DNA of 64,000 bases from Micromonospora profundi (GTDB taxonomy: Bacteria; Actinomycetota; Actinomycetes; Mycobacteriales; Micromonosporaceae): assembly GCF_011927785.1 (NCBI RefSeq), contig NZ_JAATJK010000001.1:3286001-3350000 (forward strand), read 5' to 3'. The notes beneath the pieces were generated by a model, which searched no databases, was not told the DNA's origin, and was given only the letters and a program-made list of their open reading frames with translations. How positions within the stretch are numbered: the first letter of the stretch is position 1; each line of letters opens with the position of its first letter. The position numbers and the translations under genes are program-made. This document shows positions 17,627-25,943 of the stretch, piece by piece.

Positions 17627-18230
17627 ATTGCCAGCTTAGACACTGTCGATGTCCGGCAGCCATCGGCATGACGGCGTGGTCTCGGCGGTCACTCGTGGCC
17701 TCGGCTGCCCCCTGCTGTCCTGCCCGTCCGAATGGCACGCTAAGGGCACGCCGGCACTGCACGCGAATCCGAGTCGTAGAGCGGGATCTCCTCGTCGGGC
17801 AGTCTCCGACGTCCAGGCTCCCGGGACGGGGCCAAGGTCGCCCCGGGAGATCCACATTGGCCCAGTCCCGAGAGCCTGGTAGCCCTTGTGGTGCCCGGCG
17901 AGGTGATGCTCGGCGGCATCTCTGAGGAGGATCGGGGTTCGGGACGAACGCCAAAGGTTTCAAGGTCTTGTCGTTTGTCAGCGTGGCCGGCTGGCCCGGC
18001 CGATGCCGGCCGGAGGTCGGCAGCAGGCCGGGGCCGGGCCGGCGCGGCCCGCTTGCGGGCCGCCTTGACGCAGGTAGCGACTGATTCGGCGGGTGTGCCC
18101 TGTGAACGCTCAAGACTTGACCGTCGGTCAAGCAGCGCTAGGCACGCTTCAACTTGGCTGATCTTGGTCCCCAGAACGGCGAAAGGGCCGACCCGATTTC
18201 CGGATCAGCCCTCTGACCTGCCGAAACTCT
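17627..18230. other. Gene-poor stretch between two tRNA 3' fragments
   Basis: No supported protein gene. It contains a short perfect palindrome CTTGACC-GTC-GGTCAAG at 18116-18132; a near-identical copy (CTTGACC-AAC-GGTCAAG) lies before the second tRNA-Pro fragment near 20048. About 115 bp upstream of both fragments are similar, including the hairpins that would terminate a minus-strand tRNA transcript. Confidence 0.45.
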
Positions 18231-18273
18231 GTCGGGACGGCCGGATTCGAACCGACGACCCCTTGACCCCCAG
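18231..18273 (-). repeat. tRNA-Pro(GGG) 3' half, copy 1 (att-like)
   Basis: A 43-bp sequence identical to 20165-20207 and 30146-30188. Read on the minus strand it begins at the anticodon loop CTGGGGG (anticodon GGG), continues with anticodon stem TCAAG, variable loop, T-arm GTCGGTTCGAATCCGGC and acceptor strand CGTCCCG. The 5' half of the tRNA is absent; the preceding sequence differs from copies 2 and 3. pSAM2 of Streptomyces is known to integrate in a tRNA-Pro gene by recombining such a 3' segment. Confidence 0.8.
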
Positions 18274-18533
18274 GACGATTTGGTAAGCGTTCCCGCACGT
18301 CACACACGCTATCCCCAAGATCAGGCCGTGCGGTCGATGTCGTGCCGCGCACCATCGCGCACGACGTGTGGTCCCCACCTGGTCCCCGAACGCTGACGCA
18401 CTGGGCTACCCCAGGACGCGGTTTGGTAAGTGCGGCCACGGCTGGAGGTCGCACGGGAACGAGCTACCGGCCGGATCGGTGTCTTCCAGGTGTTTCGCCC
18501 CCGCCATACCTTCGCGGTCGATACATTCCCAGG

Positions 18534-18899
18534 GTGGACACACCGCTGCGGGAGCCAACCTTTTGGATTCTCACCGCTCTCGCCGGCCCGCCACTGCACG
18601 GCTACGGGATCATCAGAGAGGTCGCGACCCTGTCCGGGGGCCGGCTGTCAATGCGGCCAGGCACGTTGTACGGCGCGCTTGACCGGTTGGTGGACGCGGA
18701 CCTCATCGAGGCCGACCGAGAGGAGGTAGTTGACGGCCGCCTGCGCCGCTACTACCGCCTCTCCCTCACCGGTAATGCCACCCTCGCTGATGAGACCGAG
18801 CGCCTGCGGCGCAACGTGGAGGCGGCGACCGCCCGCTTGGGCAACTCGACGCCCGCCGCCCGGCCCGCCGCCCCGCGCGCCTTGGGAGGACTGGCATGA
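18534..18899 (+). CDS. PadR family transcriptional regulator
   Basis: A 121-aa protein from GTG 18534. The winged helix is plain: EPTFWILTALAGPPLHGYGI, then RPGTLYGALDRLVDADLIEA, EVVDGRLRRYYRLSLTGNATL. PadR proteins repress neighbouring membrane or efflux genes. The stop overlaps the start of the next gene (ATGA), which encodes a multi-pass membrane protein; this pairing is common in actinomycetes and suggests that the regulator controls its own operon. The pair lies alone between tRNA-Pro fragments 1 and 2. Confidence 0.85.
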   Translation: MDTPLREPTFWILTALAGPPLHGYGIIREVATLSGGRLSMRPGTLYGALDRLVDADLIEADREEVVDGRLRRYYRLSLTGNATLADETERLRRNVEAATARLGNSTPAARPAAPRALGGLA

Positions 18900-19888
18900 G
18901 GGACTTGGAGCGCCGCTATCAGAAATTGCTCTGGGCCTACCCCGCCGGCTACCGCCAGGCACGAGGCGCCGAGATCGTTTGCACATATCTCGACCTGGCC
19001 GGACCCGACCGCCGCTGGCCGTCGATCCTAGACGTGACGGACGTGCTGGCTGGGGGTGTCCGTGAGCGCCTACGCGCTGCCGGCGCTGCCGACCTCCTAC
19101 CCGGCGTACGCCTCGCTGCTGTTCTCAGCTTCCTCACCGCGACCGCTCTCGCTGGCTTCTGGGCCGCCGCCGAGGTGGTCACCACTTCGGATACGTGGGG
19201 CGCACCATCCTTCGGGCCCTTCGCTACCACCGGCATCGTCGTGTGGGCCTGTTGGTTGCTGGCGGCCGTCGTTCATGTCGTTGCCCCGGCCCGGGTGCAC
19301 GTTGCCATCGGCCTGGCACTGTCTATCACCGCTGCCGTGGTGCCCGTCGCCGCCCTGTTCGATCTGCCCCGCCCATACTTGTTCGTTCTGGTTCCCCAGG
19401 CATCGCTGGGTATCTTGGCACTGGCAATTCGGCCCTATACGGCGCGACGCCATCGCCTCATGCCTTTGGCGACTGCTTCGGCGGCAGCCCTCATCGCAGT
19501 CGGAGTCCTGTCCGGGAGAAGCACCTGGTTCTATCGGTTCAGTTATGGAGCCGCATTCCTTCCGGAAGCCAGCGCCGCTCTCTTGCTGACGGCGATGCTC
19601 ACCGCGGCGGTGCTGTCGCTGCGCGGTGACGCCCGAGGGCTTTGGGCCCTTCTTGTCCTGTTCACCCCGGTCGGACTACTCGCCCTCTACCCTCTGACCG
19701 AGAACATCGCCCCCGCCGTCGGTGCCGGCTATGCCGACTTCCGCGTTATCACCGCGACAGCCGCCATCATTTTCCTGCTTGGCGGAACCACCCTGGCTGT
19801 GGCGCTCACAATCCGAGTACGTTCCAGCGCGGCGGCCAACACTCCGGCCTTACCCGTGCACGAGCCGTGCCCAAACTGCGGCAAATAG
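18896..19888 (+). CDS. Multi-pass membrane protein, PadR partner
   Basis: A 330-aa protein whose ATG 18896 overlaps the padR stop by 4 nt. The N-terminus RDLERRYQKLLWAYPAGYR is the conserved cytoplasmic start of this family, in which a short amphipathic segment (LWAYPxxYR) precedes eight or so membrane helices. Those helices are visible from residue 75 to 310 (AAVLSFLTATALAGFWAA, GIVVWACWLLAAVVHVV and others). The C-terminus ends CPNCGK, a possible half zinc site. Its transport or sensing role is unknown; PadR probably responds to the same stress. Confidence 0.75.
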   Translation: MRDLERRYQKLLWAYPAGYRQARGAEIVCTYLDLAGPDRRWPSILDVTDVLAGGVRERLRAAGAADLLPGVRLAAVLSFLTATALAGFWAAAEVVTTSDTWGAPSFGPFATTGIVVWACWLLAAVVHVVAPARVHVAIGLALSITAAVVPVAALFDLPRPYLFVLVPQASLGILALAIRPYTARRHRLMPLATASAAALIAVGVLSGRSTWFYRFSYGAAFLPEASAALLLTAMLTAAVLSLRGDARGLWALLVLFTPVGLLALYPLTENIAPAVGAGYADFRVITATAAIIFLLGGTTLAVALTIRVRSSAAANTPALPVHEPCPNCGK

Positions 19889-19956
19889 CGTCAACGAATA
19901 ATGGCTATTGGGACATCCAGTGCACCGAGCGGCGACCGTAGTAGCGGATCCCTGAG

Positions 19957-19977
19957 GATCGGGGATCGGGGATCGGG
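19957..19977. repeat. Three tandem GATCGGG units
   Basis: The 7-bp unit GATCGGG occurs three times head to tail in the non-coding stretch after the membrane protein gene. It may reflect slippage; no function is evident. Confidence 0.5.
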
Positions 19978-20164
19978 GCGACCCCGCATACGGGCCACCT
20001 GGACGCGGGTGGCGAAGTGTTTGGCAGGCAAGAGATCAGCCGTGGACCTTGACCAACGGTCAAGGAGCGCTACCGGACAGCGCACTTGACCGGCGTGGTC
20101 CCCAGGAAGCCAGAAAGGCCGGCCCGATGTTTCGGACCAGCCCTCTGACCTGCTGTTTCACCTT

Positions 20165-20207
20165 GTCGGGACGGCCGGATTCGAACCGACGACCCCTTGA
20201 CCCCCAG
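20165..20207 (-). repeat. tRNA-Pro(GGG) 3' half, copy 2 (att-like)
   Basis: Exact copy of the 43-bp repeat at 18231 and 30146. Similarity with copy 3 continues on the higher-coordinate side for about 300 bp at lower identity, first nearly perfectly (through GTCCGGTGGCCCAGCGGCAT and CTCACGCA), then through the end of a common gene. Similarity with copy 1 extends instead to the lower-coordinate side (terminator hairpin). The mixture is what tandem integration and partial excision at one att site would give. Confidence 0.8.
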
Positions 20208-20231
20208 TAGTCCGGTGGCCCAGCGGCATGC

Positions 20232-20400
20232 TCACGCACATCTGTCCAGGTCGCCGACAGTGTAAACCAGCCGAGTAAAGGGGTTGACGCAGCACTCCCC
20301 CACCACTACGCCGATTTCGGCCTGCGGATGTTCGGTAACGGCTGGCACACCTGGCGCCGCCCCAAAATGCGGACCATGTCAATCTGATCAAGCAGCGCGA
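20232..20400 (-). pseudogene. C-terminal remnant of an att-adjacent gene (copy A)
   Basis: Reading leftwards, the frame ends GECCVNPFTRLVYTVGDLD-RCA at TGA 20234-20232. The same ending, GECCDDPYTRLVYTVDDLD-KLA, occurs at 30213. Both stops lie 25 nt from the tRNA-Pro 3' half. The gene is degraded upstream of about 20400. Elements of this type carry int or a helper gene next to attP; I cannot assign this one. Confidence 0.45.
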
Positions 20401-20477
20401 GGACTGGTGCCTGCTGGCTCCCAGCCTGCTGTCAGATCAGAATAGCGTCGGGCTCCGTTGACCCCGTCGACCCGCCT

Positions 20478-20638
20478 TCATGCTCCACCGTAATGGTGCT
20501 TGACCCCACGGGCACGTCTGCGCCTGGCGCGTCTGGTCGTGGACGAGGGCTGGTCGGTCGCCCAGGCAGCGCGGCGTTATGACGTGTCGTGGCGGACCGC
20601 GAAACGCTGGACAGATCGCTACCGCGAACAGGGCGCTG
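20478..20638 (+). mobile_element. IS481-family transposase N-terminal remnant
   Basis: About 50 codons read LTPRARLRLARLVVDEGW, then SVAQAARRYDVSWRTAKRW, the helix-turn-helix that opens IS481-family transposases, and stop matching after YREQGADG. The catalytic DDE domain is absent. The next bases belong to an unrelated gene end, so this is a deletion junction. Confidence 0.6.
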
Positions 20639-20743
20639 ACGGACCCGAAGCTGCACGTGCTGCGGCTGACCCCCTGGCGCGTCCAGGTCATCCGCGGCAC
20701 CGATCTGCACAGCCGCATCTGGTGGGCGCCCGACGCCGGCTGA
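20639..20743 (+). pseudogene. C-terminal fragment of a pyridoxamine 5'-phosphate oxidase-like protein
   Basis: Thirty-four codons, TDPKLHVLRLTPWRVQVIRG then TDLHSRIWWAPDAG, ending at TGA 20741, match the C-terminal strand pattern of PPOX-class flavin or F420 proteins, where R-L-T-P-x-R-V leads into the last strand. It begins exactly where the IS481 remnant ends. The rest of the gene is missing. Confidence 0.45.
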
Positions 20744-20899
20744 CAGTCGAGAGGACACGCCGCCGGTCGTACCGACTCGTAGGACGGGCGGCGTGCCGGC
20801 CGTGACAGGTGTCGTAGGCCCGCAGAGACTCATTGCTACGCCGGTTCGAGCGCCAAGGTTCCGCGGGTTGCATCCGTGGGCAGGCCTGCGAGCACATCG

Positions 20900-21237
20900 G
20901 CGCGACCGCCCGGGCGGCTCGCCGCACTGCCCGGGTCGCCGAGTGCGACCGGCTGCTGGCCGCCATCGACGCCGACCTCGGTGCCGTTGGACGGCGACCG
21001 CGCCTCCGTCGAGGCGCTACTCGCGGCGTTGGACGCGGCCGCCGCGCAGCTGCCGGCGCCCGCGCCGGCCGAGCTGAAACGCGAGGCGTTGGGCCGCGAA
21101 GGCACCCTGACCCGCGTCGTCCGGACCGCCGTTCGGGGACGTGGTTCGGGTCCTGGACGCGTTGCCCCCGGGCCGACGAGCCGATGCTGGTCTTCGCCGA
21201 TCGGGTGCTGGACGACACGAAGGCTTCCGGCGCCTGA
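20900..21237 (+). pseudogene. Frameshifted helical protein remnant
   Basis: A coherent protein can be read over three frames: RVAECDRLLAAIDADLGA, then DRASVEALLAALDAAAAQLP and APAELKREALGREGTLTRVV, then DVVRVLDALPPG and finally DEPMLVFADRVLDDTKASGA to TGA 21235. Two or three single-base indels separate the pieces. No family is recognised; it looks like an acidic helical protein. It belongs to the debris field beside tRNA-Pro copy 2. Confidence 0.35.
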
Positions 21238-21249
21238 GTGCCCACCTGG

Positions 21250-21801
21250 TCAGAACCACTGCCGTACGACGACCCCGCCCCCACCGCTGTTGTCGCCCAG
21301 GTTGTTGTCGTTGAAGGTGAAGACCAGCTGCGGTACCGGGTCGCCGTTGCTGGAGAACAGCATGCAGTCGCTGTCGGTGCCGACCGGGAACCAGGAGCTG
21401 GACCCGTGGGTCCGGCTGGTCTTCTTCACCCACATCGAGCCCGTGGTGACGCGGGCTATGAGCGCATACCGGGGTGCACCGGGCGCCGGCCACCCGCCGG
21501 TGGCGGGAGCGGCCGGTAGCTCGCCGGCGATGCTCTTGGTGGTGCCCCACAGGTCGATCTGGACGCTGCCCTGCGCTCTCACCCGGAAGGCGTCCCCGTG
21601 AATGATGCTGATGGGCGACGACCACGTCGTCTGCCGGCTTCCCGGCGCGAGCCAGGCGGCGGGGTCCTGGTGCTGCGGAGTGGTCGAGTCGTAGCAGCCG
21701 TCCAGCGCGGTGTCGGCCGCCGCCGGACCGGCCGGCAGCAGCACGACCGTGAGAGTGAGGGTGAACGCGATGACGGTCGAGATGATCTTCCTGGCCTTCA
21801 T
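21250..21801 (-). CDS. Secreted protein with PA-IL (LecA)-like C-terminal domain
   Basis: A 183-aa protein from ATG 21801, preceded by GGAGCCGCC. A signal peptide (KARKIISTVIAFTLTLTVVLL, cleavage after AGPAAA) is clear. The mature part ends with YALIARVTTGSMW, SSWFPVG and LVFTFNDNNLGDNSGGGGVVV, the order and wording of the PA-IL galactose lectin family, in which G-A-L-I/V-G-x-I, F-P-V-G and N-D-x-x-x-x-D-N-x-G form the calcium and sugar site. A sugar-binding role at the cell surface is inferred from the D-N-x-G motif. It is divergent from the LuxR-type gene and sits in the 10-kb module of exported proteins. Confidence 0.6.
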   Translation of the reverse strand: MKARKIISTVIAFTLTLTVVLLPAGPAAADTALDGCYDSTTPQHQDPAAWLAPGSRQTTWSSPISIIHGDAFRVRAQGSVQIDLWGTTKSIAGELPAAPATGGWPAPGAPRYALIARVTTGSMWVKKTSRTHGSSSWFPVGTDSDCMLFSSNGDPVPQLVFTFNDNNLGDNSGGGGVVVRQWF

Positions 21802-21994
21802 GGCGGCTCCTGTCGGAGAACCCGCCAACGGCAGCCGCCGGCGGTAGCGCCAGTGTGTCCCATCCCGACAAGCAATCCGTGACCTGTCCGAGGCAGGTCC
21901 CCGTTCCGCAGGAGTACGACCCGGGCCTCCCGCCTGAGCCTCCCCACCGGTTCGCCTGAGTCGAACGTGGGTTCACTCGGACTAGGGTGCAGCC

Positions 21995-24691
21995 ATGACC
22001 TGGCCGGCTAGCGACCCGCCACTCATCGGCCGCGACAAGGAACTGGCCGCGGCGGTGGCCGCGCTGCGGGTCGCCGGGTCTCCGGGCGCGCTGCTCGCCG
22101 GGCCGACCGGGGTGGGCAAGACCCGTCTGGCCCACGAAGCGGCCGACCGGATACGAGGTGTCCGGGTCCTGCCCGTGCGCTGGCCGGTCGCCGGGTCCGG
22201 TCTGACACTCGCCGGGCTCACCGGGCTGCTCCCGTCTGTCGACAGCCGGCCTGTCAACCTGGACCCCGTGCAAATCGGCCTGCTCGGCCTCCGTCGACTC
22301 GCCGAGCAGGGCCCGACGATCCTGTTCGTCGACGACGCCCACCGGCTCGACGAGACATCGCTCGCCGTACTTCACCAGGCCGTCGTCGAGGGACTGCTCA
22401 CGCTGCTCGCCACGGCGCGTACCGACGAGCCGGTCCGGGATGCGCTGACCGCGCTGTGGAAAGACGCCGGCGTCGTCCGGATCGACCTCGCCGCGCTCGG
22501 TCCGCAGGCGTCCGACACCCTGCTGGTTGCCGCTCTGGACGGTCCGGTGGAGGGTCGTACGCTGCGTCGCCTGCGCGACGCCGCCAGCGGGAATCCACTC
22601 TTCCTGCGCGAACTGGTCGCCTCGGCGCTCGAATCCGGCCTCCTCGATCGCCTGGGCGGCCTCTGGCAGCTCACCGGTCCGATGACAGCGGTCCCCCGGC
22701 TGGCCGAGCTGCTACGGGGTCGGCTCGCTGACACCGGGACGGGGGAAAGAGATGCACTGGAACTGCTTGCCGCAGGCGAACCCGTCCCCCTGCCGGTGGC
22801 GTGCGCCATCACAGGTGAGGAGGTGCTGGAAGCGCTGGAGCGCCGGGGGCTGATCGCTGTGGACCTCGGGGATCAACCGGTGGTCCGGCTCCGCCATCCG
22901 CTCTACGGCGAGCTGCTCCGGGCCGACACCCCGGCTCTGGGCCGCCGGCGACACGTCCGCCGACTCGCCGACGCTTTGGGTGCCGGGGGCCCACCGGGCC
23001 CCGGGAACCTCATCCAGATCGCGCTGTGGTGGCTGGACGGCGGTGGCCCCGTCAACCCCGTACTCATGTTGGCCGCCGCCGAGCGGGCCGCGTTGACCCG
23101 GGAGTACGCCCTGGCTCAGCGATTCGCGCACCGTGCCTGGTCTGCCGGGGGCGGCATCCTGGCCGGGCTGGCCTCGGTCCGCGCACTGGCCCACCTGGGA
23201 CGGGCGGACGAAGCCGTGGCGCTCTGTGTCGAGCTGAGCGAGCAGGTCGCCCTCGACGGGACGGAGGAGGACCGCTGCCAGGTGGCGATCCAGCACGCCG
23301 AGATCCTCGTGCACGCCGCCGACGATGTGCACGCCGCACGTACCATGCTCGAACTCGCGGCGGGACGGGCGGGAGCCGGGACGGGGCAACCCCGCTCCGA
23401 CAAACCGGTTGGACCGGGAGCGCCTGGCCCCTGGCGCGACGGGCTCGACGCCTACGGTCTCTACCTGCGGTCGTACCAGCTCGACTGCACGGTGATCGAT
23501 ACGGCCCTGGCAACCCTGCGCCGGGCCGGTCCGGTCTCGTTCCGGCTCGCCGCCGGCTGCGCCGCCGGGTGCGCGCTGCTGCTCGCCGGTCGGATCGCCG
23601 AGGCGGAGGCGTTGATCCTGGAGACGCTGCCGCTGGCCCGGCACCACGTCGGATCAAGCCAGATGCAAAGCAGTGGAATCTCCCCGTTCCTCGCACTGGT
23701 GCGCTGCTACCGTCCCGACCCCGGGTCAGCGCTCGAACTCGCCCGGGCGGGGTACGAGACCAGCCTGCATCCGCCCGATCCGGTCAGCCAGGCGCTGCAC
23801 GCTCTTGTGCTGGCCCAGGTCTCGCTGGTCAGGGGCCAGCCCCGCACGGCTCTGCGCTGGGCACAGGAGTCCCGCCTGGTGGCCGGCGACATCGGCCTGC
23901 GCCCGGTATGCCGCTGGGCCTCGGCGGTCCGCGTGCAGGCCTGCGTCCAGCTCGGGTGGGAGGTGGACGATGCCCTCACCGATCTGGATCGGTACGCGAG
24001 CGGCCCGGCTTCGGTCCGGCTGTTCGACATGGAGGTTGCCCGCGCCCGCGCATGGCACGGCGCGGCCCACGGGGACGGCGGAGCTGGAATCGTCGTACTC
24101 GCCGACGCCGTCGCCGAGCATGCCCGGCTCGGTGCGGTCGGCGCCGCCACCATTGGTGCGCTCGACCTGGTCCGGCTCGGCGCTGCCGGGACAGCGGCCC
24201 GGCTGCTCGACCGCCACCCACCCGCTCCCGGATGGGCGCTCGGCACGGCCGTCGTCCGGTACGCCACCGCAGCCGTCGCCGGCGACGCCGAGAGCCTGCT
24301 CGACGTCGCCGACCGGTTCGGCCGGTACGACATGCCCCTGCACGCCGCCGAGGCGGCCAGCCTCGCAGGTTCCCGGTGGCCGGCCGGCGACGAGCCCGGC
24401 GGGGTGCCGAGGGCGCAGCTGGTCATCGACATCCACCTGGCCCGCATCGCCGAACCGGTCAACTCCCCGGCGCTGAGGCCACGCACGGCGGTGGGCCGAC
24501 TGACCGCCCGAGAACAGCAGATCGTGCTGGCTGCGGCGGCCGGCGAACGGACCAGGTCGATCGCGCAGCGGTTACACCTGTCGGAGCGCACCGTGGAGAA
24601 CCACCTGAACCGGGCATACCGCAAGCTGGGCGTCGCCGGACGGGCGGAGCTGCGGGGTGCCCTCTCCACCGGCAACCTGAATCCGAATTGA
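21995..24691 (+). CDS. LAL-type LuxR family regulator with N-terminal ATPase
   Basis: An 898-aa protein from ATG 21995. Residues about 10-45 contain the Walker A motif LLAGPTGVGKTRLAHEAA, and Walker B is TILFVDDAHRLDE near residue 110. A long helical TPR-like middle follows (residues about 340-820). The C-terminus has the LuxR helix-turn-helix LTAREQQIVLAAAAGERTRS, then IAQRLHLSERTVENHLNRAY and RKLGVAGRAELRGAL. Such large ATP-binding LuxR (LAL) proteins act as STAND-type switches on nearby genes. It is divergent from the lectin gene and precedes the LPXTG and protease genes, which are plausible targets. Confidence 0.85.
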   Translation: MTWPASDPPLIGRDKELAAAVAALRVAGSPGALLAGPTGVGKTRLAHEAADRIRGVRVLPVRWPVAGSGLTLAGLTGLLPSVDSRPVNLDPVQIGLLGLRRLAEQGPTILFVDDAHRLDETSLAVLHQAVVEGLLTLLATARTDEPVRDALTALWKDAGVVRIDLAALGPQASDTLLVAALDGPVEGRTLRRLRDAASGNPLFLRELVASALESGLLDRLGGLWQLTGPMTAVPRLAELLRGRLADTGTGERDALELLAAGEPVPLPVACAITGEEVLEALERRGLIAVDLGDQPVVRLRHPLYGELLRADTPALGRRRHVRRLADALGAGGPPGPGNLIQIALWWLDGGGPVNPVLMLAAAERAALTREYALAQRFAHRAWSAGGGILAGLASVRALAHLGRADEAVALCVELSEQVALDGTEEDRCQVAIQHAEILVHAADDVHAARTMLELAAGRAGAGTGQPRSDKPVGPGAPGPWRDGLDAYGLYLRSYQLDCTVIDTALATLRRAGPVSFRLAAGCAAGCALLLAGRIAEAEALILETLPLARHHVGSSQMQSSGISPFLALVRCYRPDPGSALELARAGYETSLHPPDPVSQALHALVLAQVSLVRGQPRTALRWAQESRLVAGDIGLRPVCRWASAVRVQACVQLGWEVDDALTDLDRYASGPASVRLFDMEVARARAWHGAAHGDGGAGIVVLADAVAEHARLGAVGAATIGALDLVRLGAAGTAARLLDRHPPAPGWALGTAVVRYATAAVAGDAESLLDVADRFGRYDMPLHAAEAASLAGSRWPAGDEPGGVPRAQLVIDIHLARIAEPVNSPALRPRTAVGRLTAREQQIVLAAAAGERTRSIAQRLHLSERTVENHLNRAYRKLGVAGRAELRGALSTGNLNPN

Positions 24692-24779
24692 GTACTCCGG
24701 CACTCATGCGTCCGGGTCGCGGCCGTGCTGCGCTTGAGCGTCTCGAACAGGCTCTCGTCCTTCCGGAAGGCACATCAGC

Positions 24780-25862
24780 ATGCGCACACCCGTTCTCCTC
24801 CGTCGGCTGCTCGGCACCGCCGTCGGTTCACTCCTCCTGGTCGGTGGTCTCGTCCTCGCCGCCACCGCCCCGGCCAGCGCGGACCCGCCGGAGATCCGCT
24901 TCGAGAACCTGTGCGGCGCGGTCGCCTTCGACTGGGACACCGGCACCATCGGCGGTGACGAGACGTGGGCGACCACCGTGCTGCGCGACGGTGTGGTCAT
25001 CGACGAGTTCGAGATGCGGGAGCGGGGCGGTCAGAAGTACGGCGCACGGAACGGTGCCGTGTTCGAGATCCGGCGTGAAGGGCTGCCCACCCGCGACTAC
25101 CTGCACCGGTCACCGGACGACTGCGTGGATCCGCCACAGCTCACCGTCGCCGCTGCCAGTGAGTGTTCCTCGCTGCTCGTCACGTTCGGCAACCTCGGGA
25201 CCACCCCGATCACCGGGATCCAACTGCTGATCGAGGGCGTCGGAGGCCGGGACGTCGCACCCGTCGGGACCGGCAGCCGCAACGTACACTTCCGGCTCGC
25301 CGACGGTGCCCGGTTCTATGTGGTCACCCCGCTGGGCAGCGGCTTCGCGTACTGGTTCTCCGGCATCTACGACAAGCCGGAGCGGTGCACCCCGGACGAG
25401 GTCGAGGTGCTGTTCACCGACGCGTGCGAAGGGGTCAGGGTCGACCTGACGAGCACGGCCGGCGGGGTGTTCCGGGTGGAGGTGCTCGCCGGAAGCAGCG
25501 TCGCCGGGACCGCGGTACTCGCCGCCGGTGGTGACGCCCGCGTCGACGTGACGGCCACGCCCGGGACCGCCGTGCTGGTCCGCGACGCGGTGGGCGGCAG
25601 CGAACTGGGCCGGCACACCGTCGGCGAACCGGTCTGCGGTACGCCGACGCCGACCTCGGACGGGACGACGCCGGCGCCGGCGCCCGATGGATCGTCCGCT
25701 GCCCCGCCCGCGCCCGGTGGCGGTGGCGGATTGCCGGTCACCGGAGCCTCGACCACCCTGTTCTCCCTGGCCGGTTCGTTGCTGGTGAGCACCGGGGTGG
25801 TGCTGTTCCTCCTGGCCCGGCGTCGTCGGCTGCGTTTCAGCGCAGGCGCCGACCGAGCCTGA
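24780..25862 (+). CDS. LPXTG-type cell wall-anchored surface protein
   Basis: A 360-aa protein from ATG 24780. It has a signal peptide (VLLRRLLGTAVGSLLLVGGL, cleavage after ASA), two beta-rich domains with paired cysteines (C at about 41, 105, 122 and others), a Pro/Thr/Ser/Gly-rich wall-spanning stretch (residues 285-325) and the sortase signal L-P-V-T-G near residue 322, followed by a hydrophobic helix (TLFSLAGSLLVSTGVVLFLL) and R-R-R-R-L. It should be linked to peptidoglycan by a class E or A sortase. Ligand unknown. It follows the LuxR-type gene after 88 bp and precedes an S8 protease gene. Confidence 0.75.
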   Translation: MRTPVLLRRLLGTAVGSLLLVGGLVLAATAPASADPPEIRFENLCGAVAFDWDTGTIGGDETWATTVLRDGVVIDEFEMRERGGQKYGARNGAVFEIRREGLPTRDYLHRSPDDCVDPPQLTVAAASECSSLLVTFGNLGTTPITGIQLLIEGVGGRDVAPVGTGSRNVHFRLADGARFYVVTPLGSGFAYWFSGIYDKPERCTPDEVEVLFTDACEGVRVDLTSTAGGVFRVEVLAGSSVAGTAVLAAGGDARVDVTATPGTAVLVRDAVGGSELGRHTVGEPVCGTPTPTSDGTTPAPAPDGSSAAPPAPGGGGGLPVTGASTTLFSLAGSLLVSTGVVLFLLARRRRLRFSAGADRA

Positions 25863-25943
25863 GCAGAGCACCCTCGGCTGGTGCACCGGCCCGTCGTCGA
25901 GCGGGTGCACCAGCCGTCAGCCACCACTCCGATCGGAGATTCG

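Noticed and set aside
18231..18310. Intact tRNA-Pro gene
   Set aside because: The 5' acceptor (expected CGGGACG) and D-arm are absent upstream of the anticodon loop in all three copies, so none is a functional tRNA gene.
23026..25230. A 734-codon plus-strand frame overlapping the LuxR-type and LPXTG genes
   Set aside because: It runs through two well-supported genes in another frame and is Arg/Pro-rich without domains.
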